Shown in pieces: positions 32,345 to 40,403 of a DNA stretch of 64,000 bases (position 1 is the stretch's first letter; each line of letters starts with the position of its first letter). A program made the translations under genes and the position numbers. The DNA lies in assembly GCF_002056795.1 (NCBI RefSeq), contig NZ_CP020104.1:5217501-5281500 (forward strand), given 5' to 3'. This DNA comes from Spirosoma aerolatum (lineage in GTDB: Bacteria > Bacteroidota > Bacteroidia > Cytophagales > Spirosomataceae). The notes under the pieces were generated by a model. The model was not told where the DNA came from. It saw only the letters and a list, made by a program, of their open reading frames with translations, and ran no database searches.

Positions 32345-33889
32345 ATGAAAAAACAGCTCCTAACCTTTCTGCTCGCTGGCAATAGCCTGATGGCTTTTTC
32401 GCAGGCCAGTGTTACCATCAACGCCAGCGAAGGCAAACACATCATCAGCCGCCATATCTATGGCCATTTTGCTGAACACCTCGGACGCAGCATCTACGAC
32501 GGTTTTTACGTCGGGGAAGCCAACACAAAGATTCCAAACAAGGCAGGGGTACGGCTGGATGTGGTCGATGCGCTGAAAAAGTTAAAGATTCCGAATCTGC
32601 GCTGGCCAGGCGGTTGCTTTGCCGATACCTATCACTGGAAAGATGGCATTGGCCCAAAAGCCAAACGTCCGAAAATTGTAAATACGTGGTGGGGGGGCGT
32701 CACCGAAGACAACAGCTTTGGTACGCACGACTTCCTGAATATGTGCGAGTTAATCGGTACAGAACCCTATTTGGCGGGCAACGTAGGTAGCGGCACCGTT
32801 CAGGAGCTATCCGACTGGGTACAGTACGTCAATTTCGAGAAGAATAGCCCCATGTCGAACCTTCGGCAGCAAAACGGGCGGCAAGCTCCCTGGAATGTAC
32901 GCTACTGGGGCGTGGCCAACGAAGCCTGGGGATGCGGTGGCAACATGAAGCCCGATTATTATGCCAATTTGTACCGGCAGTATAGTACCTTCATGAATAC
33001 CCGAGTGGGCAGCAATGGCAAGATTTTTCGCATTGCATCGGGTGCCAGCGACAACGACTACAACTGGACCGAAACGCTGATGAAGAACATTCCGGGTTCG
33101 CTAATGGAAGGCATTGCCATGCACCACTACTCCGTATTGTCGTGGGGTGAAGGCAAGAAAAGCTCGGCCACGCAATTCACCGATCAGGAGTATTTCAAAA
33201 CGATGCAGCAGGCGCTACTGATGGACGAACTGATTGAGAAGCACTCAGCTGTCATGGACAAATATGATCCTGAAAAGAAAATAGCCCTGATTGTGGATGA
33301 ATGGGGGGGCTGGTACAATGTAGAGCCGGGTACGAATCCGGGTTTTCTTTATCAGCAAAACACCATGCGCGACGCCGTACTGGCCGGAGCTACCCTCAAC
33401 ATTTTCCATAAGCACTGCGAGCGGGTTCGTATGGCGAATCTGGCGCAGGCCATTAACGTACTGCAATCGGTTATCCTGACCAAAGGCGACAAGATTATCT
33501 TAACGCCGACGTACCATGTCCTGGAAATGTACAACGTCCATCAGGATGCGACCATGCTACCCGTCGATGTAAAAACGGCCGACTTTACAACCGGCGAGGG
33601 TAAACTCCCCGCCGTTTCGGTATCGGCTTCGCGCGATAAAGCCGGTAAAGTACACATCTCGCTCGTCAACATCGATCTGGCTAAGGCGCAGGAAATTTCC
33701 ATCGATCTGAAAGGCATTCGTGGAACAGCCGTAACTGGCCGCATCCTGCATTCGGCCAGTGTTCGCGATCATAACACCTTCGAAAATTTAACGAAAATCA
33801 AACCGGCCGCCTTCACAGGTGCCAAACTCTCTGGCGATAAACTAACCGTTAGCCTACCGCCCGTTTCGGTGGTCGTTTTAGAGATTTAA
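32345..33889 (+). CDS. Secreted alpha-L-arabinofuranosidase, GH51
   Basis: 514 residues with a signal peptide (MKKQLLTFLLAGNSLMAFSQ). GH51 signatures: HIYGHFAEHLGRSIYDG; LRWPGGCFADTYHWKDGIGP; the acid/base Glu in YWGVANEAWGCGGNM; the nucleophile Glu in ALIVDEWGGWY; and a C-terminal beta domain with PPVSVVVLEI. It cleaves terminal arabinofuranose from arabinan or arabinoxylan. Many GH51 enzymes are intracellular, while this one is exported, which fits release of arabinose from the pectin side chains opened by the nearby lyase and esterase. Confidence 0.93.
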   Translation: MKKQLLTFLLAGNSLMAFSQASVTINASEGKHIISRHIYGHFAEHLGRSIYDGFYVGEANTKIPNKAGVRLDVVDALKKLKIPNLRWPGGCFADTYHWKDGIGPKAKRPKIVNTWWGGVTEDNSFGTHDFLNMCELIGTEPYLAGNVGSGTVQELSDWVQYVNFEKNSPMSNLRQQNGRQAPWNVRYWGVANEAWGCGGNMKPDYYANLYRQYSTFMNTRVGSNGKIFRIASGASDNDYNWTETLMKNIPGSLMEGIAMHHYSVLSWGEGKKSSATQFTDQEYFKTMQQALLMDELIEKHSAVMDKYDPEKKIALIVDEWGGWYNVEPGTNPGFLYQQNTMRDAVLAGATLNIFHKHCERVRMANLAQAINVLQSVILTKGDKIILTPTYHVLEMYNVHQDATMLPVDVKTADFTTGEGKLPAVSVSASRDKAGKVHISLVNIDLAKAQEISIDLKGIRGTAVTGRILHSASVRDHNTFENLTKIKPAAFTGAKLSGDKLTVSLPPVSVVVLEI

Positions 33890-33978
33890 AGAGCGAAAGA
33901 GAGCAAGAGCGTTTGACGCTGAGCCTTTTTCGCTCATTCGCTCTTTCACTCTTTCGCCCATTCACTCTTTCGCTTTTT
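33888..33978. repeat. GAAAGAGC ladder between GH51 and araD
   Basis: Imperfect inverted repeat of 8-nt words. It begins inside the GH51 stop codon and ends 4 nt before the araD ATG. Same word family as at 32237 and 52435. Confidence 0.75.
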
Positions 33979-33982
33979 AGCC

Positions 33983-34681
33983 ATGTATACATCCCTAAAA
34001 GAAGAATGCTACGAGGCCAATATGCAGCTCCCTAAGCTGGGGCTGGTGTTGTTTACCTTCGGCAATGTAAGTGCCGTCGACCGCGAACGAGCCGTGTTTG
34101 CCATCAAGCCCAGCGGAGTAGCTTATGAGGAACTGACGCCTTACGACATCGTTATCTGCGACTACGACGGGAATGTGGTCGAAGGAACCATGCGCCCATC
34201 GTCGGATACCAAAACGCATGCATTGCTTTACAAAACCTGGGATAAAATCGGCGGTATTTCGCATACACACAGCACCCATGCGGTAGCCTGGGCACAGGCC
34301 GGGATGGACATTCCCATTTTCGGTACTACCCACGCCGACCATACGCACCAGGATATTCCCTGCGCCCCTGCCCTTACCGACGAGATGATTCAGGGTGATT
34401 ATGAACACGAAACGGGCAACCAGATTTTCGACGTATTTACTCAGAAAGGGCTGTCTTACAGCGAGATGGAGATGGTGTTATTACAAAATCATGGGCCATT
34501 TACCTGGGGTAAAACAGCCGCTAAAGCTGTTTATAACTCAGCCGTACTGGAAGAAGTGGCCCGCATGGCGTATCTGACTTTACAAATCAACCCCAACACG
34601 CCCCGCATCAAAGACACGCTGCGGCTCAAGCATTACGAACGGAAGCACGGCAAAAATGCCTACTACGGACAAGGATGTTAA
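33983..34681 (+). CDS. araD: L-ribulose-5-phosphate 4-epimerase
   Basis: 232 residues, class II aldolase fold. Recognised by FTFGNVSAVDRERAVFAIKP, MRPSSDTKTHALLYKTW, the zinc-binding His pair in SHTHSTHAVAWAQAG, GTTHADHTHQDIPCAPALTD, and LLQNHGPFTWGKTAAKAV with a third His. It converts L-ribulose 5-phosphate to D-xylulose 5-phosphate, the last step into the pentose phosphate pathway. Length equals that of E. coli AraD. Part of the ara gene series after GH51. Confidence 0.95.
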   Translation: MYTSLKEECYEANMQLPKLGLVLFTFGNVSAVDRERAVFAIKPSGVAYEELTPYDIVICDYDGNVVEGTMRPSSDTKTHALLYKTWDKIGGISHTHSTHAVAWAQAGMDIPIFGTTHADHTHQDIPCAPALTDEMIQGDYEHETGNQIFDVFTQKGLSYSEMEMVLLQNHGPFTWGKTAAKAVYNSAVLEEVARMAYLTLQINPNTPRIKDTLRLKHYERKHGKNAYYGQGC

Positions 34682-34714
34682 AGGGATAAAAACCGATCTA
34701 TTCTCCTTTAAAGG

Positions 34715-34830
34715 TCACCGCAAGGACGCGAGGGCGCAACGAATAAATCTGTGGTCATTTCCCGTGGTCTGTGAGGGCACAAGGAGTACAAACAAATTTT
34801 ATTCGTTGCGCCCTCGCGTCCTTGCGGTGA
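34715..34830. repeat. Perfect 33-bp inverted repeat between araD and galM
   Basis: Arms 34715-34747 and 34798-34830 are perfect complements (33 of 33; CACCGCAAGGACGCGAGGGC core) around a 50-nt centre. GC-rich outer part, AATAAA inner end. Found once in the window. Confidence 0.85.
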
Positions 34831-34907
34831 AAAACAAATGACAGAAGAATAGAATCAGAGCCCAAACCGCTTTACTCACTAATCGCTTTAACTCACCTTA
34901 TCGATTC

Positions 34908-36074
34908 ATGAAATTATTCTCTCAATTCCTACCCCTGGCTCTGCTAACAGGCTTAGTGACTATGAACGCGTGTACGTCTAAAAAAGAAAAAGAAGCCGAC
35001 GAGCAAAAAGCAGGCATCGAAAAGACAACGTACGGCCAACTGCCCAACGGACAAACCGCCGATCTGTATACCCTGCGCAATGCAGCAGGTATGACCGCCA
35101 AAATCACCACCTATGGCGGCATTGTGGTTGGCTTAACGGCTCCTGATAAAGATGGTAAGTTCGAGGACGTAACCCTCGGTTTCGACTCGCTCTCTTCCTA
35201 CGTAAAAAATAATCCATTTTTTGGCGCACTGGTTGGTCGGTACGGCAACCGGATTGCCAAAGGAAAATTCACCCTCGACGGTAAAACCTATACGCTGGTA
35301 ACCAATAACTTCGGTAATCACTTGCACGGCGGTACAGTTGGTTTCGATAAAGTGCTCTGGACAGCCACTCCCGTTGAAGGCGACGAACCAGCCCTGAAAC
35401 TGACCTACACCTCGAAAGATGGCGAAGAAGGCTACCCCGGCAATCTGTCGGTTGAGGTTACGTATACGCTTCAGAAAGACAATGCGCTGAAAATTGATTA
35501 TCAGGCGACAACCGACAAACCAACGGTTGTTAACCTGACAAATCACACCTATTTTAATCTGACGGGTGGTGCCAAGCGCGACGTTATGGACCATGAACTA
35601 ACCCTAAACGCCGACCGCTTTTTACCCGTCGACAAAACCCTCATTCCAACGGGTGTCTTGCAGCCTGTAGCCGGTACGCCGTTCGATTTTACCAAGCCAA
35701 CCGTCATTGGCAAACGGATCAACGACTCCAGCGATGTGCAGATCAAATACGGTCTGGGTTACGATCACGCCTGGATATTGAATGGTTCGGGCGACTCATT
35801 GAAACTGGCCGCTACGGTCTACGAACCCACCAGCGGCCGAGTGATGGAAGTGCGTACCACCGAACCAGCGATACAGTTCTATACCGGCAATTTCCTCGAT
35901 GGTTCTGTAACGGGCCGTGAAGGGTTCCCCTACAAAAAGCGGTACGCCCTCTGTCTGGAAACCGAACATTATCCCGACTCGCCAAACCATCCGGCCTTCC
36001 CAACAACGGTGTTGCGTCCGGGAGAAACGTATAAAACCACTACGATCTACCAATTTTCAACGAAGAAACCGTAG
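34908..36074 (+). CDS. galM: Aldose 1-epimerase (galactose mutarotase), lipoprotein
   Basis: 388 residues with a lipoprotein signal peptide (lipobox LVTMNAC, Cys22). Mutarotase motifs: ITTYGGIVVGLTAPDKDG, VGRYGNRIAKGKFTLDGK, NHLHGGTVGFDKVLW, VNLTNHTYFNLTG with the catalytic His, and LCLETEHYPDSPNHP with the catalytic Glu. It interconverts alpha and beta anomers of aldoses. Being anchored in the envelope, it probably acts on freshly released arabinose or galactose in the periplasm before uptake. Last sugar gene of the ara locus. Confidence 0.92.
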   Translation: MKLFSQFLPLALLTGLVTMNACTSKKEKEADEQKAGIEKTTYGQLPNGQTADLYTLRNAAGMTAKITTYGGIVVGLTAPDKDGKFEDVTLGFDSLSSYVKNNPFFGALVGRYGNRIAKGKFTLDGKTYTLVTNNFGNHLHGGTVGFDKVLWTATPVEGDEPALKLTYTSKDGEEGYPGNLSVEVTYTLQKDNALKIDYQATTDKPTVVNLTNHTYFNLTGGAKRDVMDHELTLNADRFLPVDKTLIPTGVLQPVAGTPFDFTKPTVIGKRINDSSDVQIKYGLGYDHAWILNGSGDSLKLAATVYEPTSGRVMEVRTTEPAIQFYTGNFLDGSVTGREGFPYKKRYALCLETEHYPDSPNHPAFPTTVLRPGETYKTTTIYQFSTKKP

Positions 36075-36150
36075 AGACGCCATCCCTGGCGTCTCATGTG
36101 CGTCAGCAATTAACCATCCGGTCAGGAGACGCCAGGGATGGCGTCTCTAC
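36071..36150. repeat. REPIN-like inverted repeat (GAGACGCC family, copy 2)
   Basis: Perfect 25-bp arms 36071-36095 and 36126-36150, each internally palindromic (GAGACGCC / GGCGTCTC). The 30-nt centre matches parts of the copy at 15130-15241. It fills the spacer between galM and the methyltransferase gene. Confidence 0.85.
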
Positions 36151-36164
36151 ACTAATCCCATTCT

Positions 36165-36971
36165 ATGGCAGAACAACCCACATCCGACCGGGCTACAATG
36201 CCTAAAGGATACAACCCGGTTCTGGAACGACGAACGGTTGAAAACGGCAACCGGAATCTGTTGAAATACCTGAAACCGGGCCTATCGGTGCTTGATGTGG
36301 GTTGTGGTTCAGGAGCCATCACCCGAAGCATTGCCGACAAAACGGGCCCAGCCGGACGGGTTCTGGGCATCGACCCAAGCGAAAATCTAATCAGTCAGGC
36401 CCGGCAAAATGTCGGTGACTTACCCGGCATTGCCTTTGAGCAGGGCGATGTGTACACCTTTGAAACCACCGAGCAATTTGATCTGGTCACCTGCGCCCGC
36501 ACTCTGCAATGGCTGGCTCAGCCCGAAGTGGCTCTGGCTAATATGCAACGACTGGTCAAACCCGGCGGTCACCTCGCAATTCTGGATTACAACCACGAAA
36601 AAATCCTTTGGGAACCGGAACCGCCAGCCTCCATGCGGCTATTCTATGAGGCTTTCCTCAACTGGCGAACAGATGCCGGTTTCGATAATGCCATTGCCGA
36701 TCACCTAAGTGGTATGCTGCATAAACTTGGGTTAACCAATGTACGCATCGAACCCCAGTTTGAGCTATGCAAACGAAGTGATACCGACTTTGCCAAAACA
36801 AGCCGACTCTGGTCGGAAGTGGCTGAATTACGTGGCCCTCAGCTTGTTCAGGCAGGTTATATTACCGAAGCGCAGCGCCTGGAAGCGATTACCGATTATG
36901 ACAACTGGATTGCAACCGTTGGCGAATCCATGACCGTTTATCTGCTGGCGGTAGAGGGGCAGCAGTCCTGA
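36165..36971 (+). CDS. Class I SAM-dependent methyltransferase
   Basis: 268 residues. Rossmann-fold motif I LSVLDVGCGSGAITRSIADK, acidic loop VLGIDPSENLI, motif II-III region AFEQGDVYTFETTEQFDLVT and CARTLQWLAQP, then LVKPGGHLAILDYNHEK. It resembles the ubiquinone/menaquinone-type and small-molecule methyltransferase groups (Methyltransf_11/25); the acceptor cannot be told. It is bounded on both sides by long inverted repeats and is unrelated to the ara genes in function, so it may be an independent unit. Confidence 0.88.
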   Translation: MAEQPTSDRATMPKGYNPVLERRTVENGNRNLLKYLKPGLSVLDVGCGSGAITRSIADKTGPAGRVLGIDPSENLISQARQNVGDLPGIAFEQGDVYTFETTEQFDLVTCARTLQWLAQPEVALANMQRLVKPGGHLAILDYNHEKILWEPEPPASMRLFYEAFLNWRTDAGFDNAIADHLSGMLHKLGLTNVRIEPQFELCKRSDTDFAKTSRLWSEVAELRGPQLVQAGYITEAQRLEAITDYDNWIATVGESMTVYLLAVEGQQS

Positions 36972-37050
36972 TAGAACGCAGATTTTTATGATGATTATGA
37001 TGTACACGGATCTTAAGGAATCATAATCATCATAAAAATATGCGTTCTAT
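36971..37050. terminator. Long inverted repeat between convergent genes (AACGCAGAT family)
   Basis: 30-nt arms 36971-37000 and 37021-37050 pair at 29 positions around a 20-nt centre. It starts in the methyltransferase stop codon and abuts the dipeptidase stop, filling the whole gap. Shares ATAGAACGCAGAT with the palindrome at 59594. Confidence 0.75.
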
Positions 37051-38121
37051 TTAACTCCATACTCGTCTTAAAAACCGCAGCCAGTTGCCGTGCATCACGT
37101 TGGTAATGTCTTCTTCCGAATAACCGCGTTGACGGAGTAAATCAGGGATTTTCTGTAAATCAGCAATGGTTTCGAGATCGTAGGGGCATTGTTCTTTTCC
37201 GAAAGCGCCATCCAGATCTGAACCGATACCGATATGGTTAGCGTTTCCGGCAATCTGACAGATATGATCCAGATGGTCGATTAGTTTGGCCAGATTGCAG
37301 TTGGTGCCTTCGGGTGTCGATTGGCCGCGTACCCAACCCGGCACCATCATCCAGGCATCCAATGCGCCACCAATAACAGCGTCACGGGCAATCAGTTCCC
37401 GAATCTGTTCGTCACTGAATTGCCGATTATGATTGACCAGCGCCCGACAGTTGTTATGGCTGGCCCAAACAGGTCCTTCGAAATAATCAAGTGCCTCCCA
37501 AAAGCTATCATCGCAGAGGTGGGTAGCATCCAGGATGATATTGAACCGCTGCATCTCGCGCAGTAATTCCCGTCCGGCAAGACCGATAAAGCCGGTAGCA
37601 TCCGTTCCCTGCGCATAACGTCCCGGACCATAATGGGCAGGCCCGATGGCGCGCAGACCATATTGATACGCCCGCTCGACATACGCTGGTGTGACGATCG
37701 AATCAGCTCCTTCCAGGCTCAGAATATAACCAACAGGCTTTTGGTCGTTTGAAGTCCCATCATTCCAAAGGGCAAGGTGCGCTTCCAGGCTGGCCAGATC
37801 CGTAATTTGTACCATCTCACCAGCTTCCTCCATGGTTTTATACCAGATTTGCTGCGCCTGTGTTTGTGCCCAGGCCTGTTCGGGCGATTGCCAGCCGGGC
37901 AATGGGTTCCCCGGAGCGACAAAACGGGCAATCTGGGTAGCGACCACTAAGCCGATATTTCCCTGACGAAGTGCGGGTAATGAAACCGTCGCTTTCCCCC
38001 GATCTGGCTTATCTGTCATCCCAATTTCGCGTTCGCGGAGCCGTTCCACCGATTGACGGAGATCACGGTTCCACTCCATCGCATTCATACTCAGATCAAG
38101 GTGGGCATCTATGGTAAACAT
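37051..38121 (-). CDS. Membrane dipeptidase, peptidase family M19
   Basis: 356 residues from the ATG at 38119-38121 (MFTIDAHLDLSMNAMEWN); a longer frame exists but would overlap the upstream gene. Metal-binding HxD near the start (His7, Asp9), then GYILSLEGADSIV with the bridging Glu, AIGPAHYGPGRY, ILDATHLCDDSFWEAL, PVWASHNNCRALVNHNRQF and IGIGSDLDGAFG. M19 (renal dipeptidase) enzymes are binuclear zinc hydrolases that accept dipeptides with a C-terminal D-residue. Third gene of the RidA / D-threonine aldolase-like operon. No signal peptide, so probably cytosolic. Confidence 0.9.
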   Translation of the reverse strand: MFTIDAHLDLSMNAMEWNRDLRQSVERLREREIGMTDKPDRGKATVSLPALRQGNIGLVVATQIARFVAPGNPLPGWQSPEQAWAQTQAQQIWYKTMEEAGEMVQITDLASLEAHLALWNDGTSNDQKPVGYILSLEGADSIVTPAYVERAYQYGLRAIGPAHYGPGRYAQGTDATGFIGLAGRELLREMQRFNIILDATHLCDDSFWEALDYFEGPVWASHNNCRALVNHNRQFSDEQIRELIARDAVIGGALDAWMMVPGWVRGQSTPEGTNCNLAKLIDHLDHICQIAGNANHIGIGSDLDGAFGKEQCPYDLETIADLQKIPDLLRQRGYSEEDITNVMHGNWLRFLRRVWS

Positions 38122-38177
38122 ATTATATTCCGTTTCCGGTTTACAGTGAACTGGCGTATCCTGTCGGTCGCTAAAGA

Positions 38178-39293
38178 TTACACAACAATCGTTCGGTCGC
38201 GGGCAATGGTACGCCATTCGCCCATGATCCTACCCGTTTCAACCGTGTAGGCTCGTTCATAGAGTGCCACCGTTGGGCAAATGTGGTTAGGGATGCCGTA
38301 GAATACATCACCCACCTTGTAGGAATGCCCTTCGCCAGCTTCTAAAACCAGATGCTCTTCACTCTGCCCGACGGCTTTTAATTCGGGTGCATTCAGGAAG
38401 GTTACCCGTTGGACTAATTCGCCTTCGGCGGCTACCGACTTATGCCCCAGATCGACGCAAATTCTGGTCGATGTTGGTAACGAAATCACACGGGCAATAA
38501 CCAGAGCGGCTGGCAGGAACGCTTGTTCTGGCAAAATAGTCTGATAGCCTTTATCCCAGTAAATAAATGTGCCGGGGCTACATTCTACCTCAGGTCGTTT
38601 CGCATGAATGGGAAAGGACGGGCTACCGCCTGCAACGATGATTGGTTTACCATGCCCTTTGGCAGCCAGTGTTTCGCCTAACAACTGCACCGGCCAGAAA
38701 CCGGCATCGCATTCAATGGTCCGGGCGGCAATATCAGGGTTTCGCAATTGACCGTCGTAGGCATGTAACCCAACGGGTTGCACACCGGGCAGTTTTTCCA
38801 GCTCTGCATACAGCGTTACCACCGCTTCGCCGGGTGCAATCCCCGTTCGGTTCATTCCCACGTTCAGATCGATATACACAGGTATAACCAGCCCAGCCGC
38901 CACCGCCTGTTCCGACAAGGCCTGAGCCGTATCTATGTTATCGACCAGGCACGAAAAGCGAGTCTGTGAATACGTTTTGATCAGCTCGATCAGCCGATGA
39001 ATTTTTGTGGTATTGGGCTGATAGGCCAGCAAGACATCGGGTGCCCCAATCATCGCCAGCATTTCGGCTTCGGCAATCGTCGCACACTTAAACTTCTGAA
39101 TACCCGCTTCGAGCAACAGTTGGGCCGCTTCCCGCGATTTGCATGTTTTTATGTGGGGCCGCAACCGGCTTCGATCACCAATGGTGCTGATGAGCCGGGA
39201 AATATTCTGTTTAACCCGCTCTGGGTACACGACCAACGCTGGTGTGTCCAGATGCGACAAATCGTCGATGGAATACCAGGATTTTTGTTCCAT
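38178..39293 (-). CDS. D-threonine aldolase / D-serine dehydratase-like PLP enzyme
   Basis: 371 residues, alanine-racemase-like fold type III. PLP-binding Lys49 in RPHIKTCKS; barrel motifs FKCATIAEAEMLA, YIDLNVGMNRTGI, VGLHAYDGQLRN and VAGGSPSFPIH; and the C-terminal metal site HICPTVALYE (His337, Cys339) seen in D-threonine aldolase and metal-dependent D-serine dehydratase. It acts on D-3-hydroxy amino acids, giving glycine plus aldehyde or pyruvate plus ammonia. The ridA gene ends 2 nt upstream and the M19 dipeptidase gene follows after 56 nt. Aldolase and dehydratase cannot be separated by eye. Confidence 0.88.
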   Translation of the reverse strand: MEQKSWYSIDDLSHLDTPALVVYPERVKQNISRLISTIGDRSRLRPHIKTCKSREAAQLLLEAGIQKFKCATIAEAEMLAMIGAPDVLLAYQPNTTKIHRLIELIKTYSQTRFSCLVDNIDTAQALSEQAVAAGLVIPVYIDLNVGMNRTGIAPGEAVVTLYAELEKLPGVQPVGLHAYDGQLRNPDIAARTIECDAGFWPVQLLGETLAAKGHGKPIIVAGGSPSFPIHAKRPEVECSPGTFIYWDKGYQTILPEQAFLPAALVIARVISLPTSTRICVDLGHKSVAAEGELVQRVTFLNAPELKAVGQSEEHLVLEAGEGHSYKVGDVFYGIPNHICPTVALYERAYTVETGRIMGEWRTIARDRTIVV

Positions 39294-39295
39294 GG

Positions 39296-39772
39296 CTAAA
39301 CAAGTTCAAATAACGCTTCTACTTCAACCGGAATATTGTCGGGCAAGGAGCCCATACCCACCGCCGACCGCACACCGATGCCATTTTCGGTCCCCCAGAC
39401 GTTGGCGAACAGCTCGCTACATCCATTGATCACATAGGGATGTCGCTCGAAATTGGCCGTGCAGTTGACCATGCCAAGTACTTTAATTACTCGCTTCACT
39501 CGATCAAGGCTACCCAGGTGAGTTCGTATTGTAGATAAGATGGTCAGACCAACCTGACGAGCCGCCAGCTTACCTTGTTCCATGTCCATATCGTCACCAA
39601 TTCGGCCGATAATCAGGCTTTTGTCATCCTGAACAGGGCCGTGTCCTGAAACATACAGATACTTGCCGTCGATCAGATAGGGTTTATAAACACCTAACGG
39701 TTGGGGGGCTGGAGGCAAAGAAAGACCCGTTTGGGCAAAGGCTGCTTCAGGAGATAGGATTTCCGCTTGCAT
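39296..39772 (-). CDS. RidA-family (YjgF/YER057c/UK114) deaminase-type protein
   Basis: 158 residues. RidA signature at the C-terminus: GVRSAVGMGSLPDNIPVEVE, with the conserved Arg that contacts the substrate carboxylate and the following Glu. Earlier parts: GKYLYVSGHGPVQDD and AARQVGLTILSTIRTHLGSL. Longer than archetypal RidA (about 128), with an N-terminal extension. RidA proteins hydrolyse reactive enamines and imines made by PLP dehydratases. First gene of the minus-strand operon with the D-threonine-aldolase-like enzyme, a likely functional link. Confidence 0.9.
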   Translation of the reverse strand: MQAEILSPEAAFAQTGLSLPPAPQPLGVYKPYLIDGKYLYVSGHGPVQDDKSLIIGRIGDDMDMEQGKLAARQVGLTILSTIRTHLGSLDRVKRVIKVLGMVNCTANFERHPYVINGCSELFANVWGTENGIGVRSAVGMGSLPDNIPVEVEALFELV

Positions 39773-39856
39773 GAGGTTGGTTTAGAGTTTTTAGTTCCTG
39801 CAAACTTAATCGAAAGCGGGCGTCCGGTTGCTATCTTGCTGCATATTTCCAAACAT

Positions 39857-40261
39857 ATGAAGCAGCGAATCGCACACATTGCCCTGGTTGTCGAAGAGTA
39901 TGACGATGCCATCCAATTCTATACCGAAAAACTGTCGTTTACGCTAGTTGAAGATACCCAGCTCAGCGACGATAAACGCTGGGTAGTTGTAGCTCCGCCG
40001 GGCGCTCATGAATGCTGTTTGTTACTGGCCAAAGCCGCGAATGACGAACAGCGAAGCCGAATCGGCAATCAGACGGGCGGGCGCGTTTTTCTATTTCTGT
40101 TTACCGACGATTTCTGGCGTGATTATCATCGTATGCTGGAGAAAGGCGTCCAGTTCGTTCGTGAGCCTGTCGAAGAAGCGTATGGAACGGTAGCGGTCTT
40201 TGCCGATCTGTATGGCAATCTATGGGATTTACTCCAGCCCAATGACGACAACAAGGGCTAA
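39857..40261 (+). CDS. VOC-superfamily (glyoxalase-like) protein
   Basis: 134 residues from the ATG at 39857 (MKQRIAHIALVVEEYDDAIQ); the frame runs further upstream without a good start. Single VOC domain: FYTEKLSFTLVED, RWVVVAPPGAHECCLLLAKA, GRVFLFLFTDDFWRDY, and AVFADLYGNLWDLLQP at the end. Exact reaction unknown; the HIALVV start and final DLYGNLWDL are of the glyoxalase/dioxygenase type. Divergent from the ridA operon, with an 84-nt shared promoter region. A hairpin follows at 40271. Confidence 0.88.
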   Translation: MKQRIAHIALVVEEYDDAIQFYTEKLSFTLVEDTQLSDDKRWVVVAPPGAHECCLLLAKAANDEQRSRIGNQTGGRVFLFLFTDDFWRDYHRMLEKGVQFVREPVEEAYGTVAVFADLYGNLWDLLQPNDDNKG

Positions 40262-40270
40262 TTAGCGCAG

Positions 40271-40306
40271 TAGGCTCAACCAGAACAGTTTAATAAAATG
40301 AGCCTA
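40271..40306 (+). terminator. Hairpin after the VOC gene
   Basis: TAGGCTCA / TGAGCCTA (40271-40278 with 40299-40306) with a 20-nt loop, 10 nt past the stop. Moderate quality. Confidence 0.45.
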
Positions 40307-40362
40307 TGCGATTAATTGCCCTACTCAGCAGTACTTAGTAGAAGCTGTTTCACAAATTCTTT

Positions 40363-40370
40363 TAAATTTG
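40363..40370 (+). promoter_or_regulatory. Bacteroidota-type -7 box for the TonB-receptor operon
   Basis: TAAATTTG matches TAnnTTTG exactly, 33 nt before the start of the first gene, the usual distance for a short leader. No clean -33 TTTG at standard spacing. Confidence 0.45.
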
Positions 40371-40403
40371 CCTATCGACCGTTCCTCACCCGACTAATCC
40401 TCC

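Noticed and set aside
34656..34841. 61-codon frame after araD
   Set aside because: Encoded mostly by the perfect 33-bp inverted repeat and overlapping the araD 3' end.
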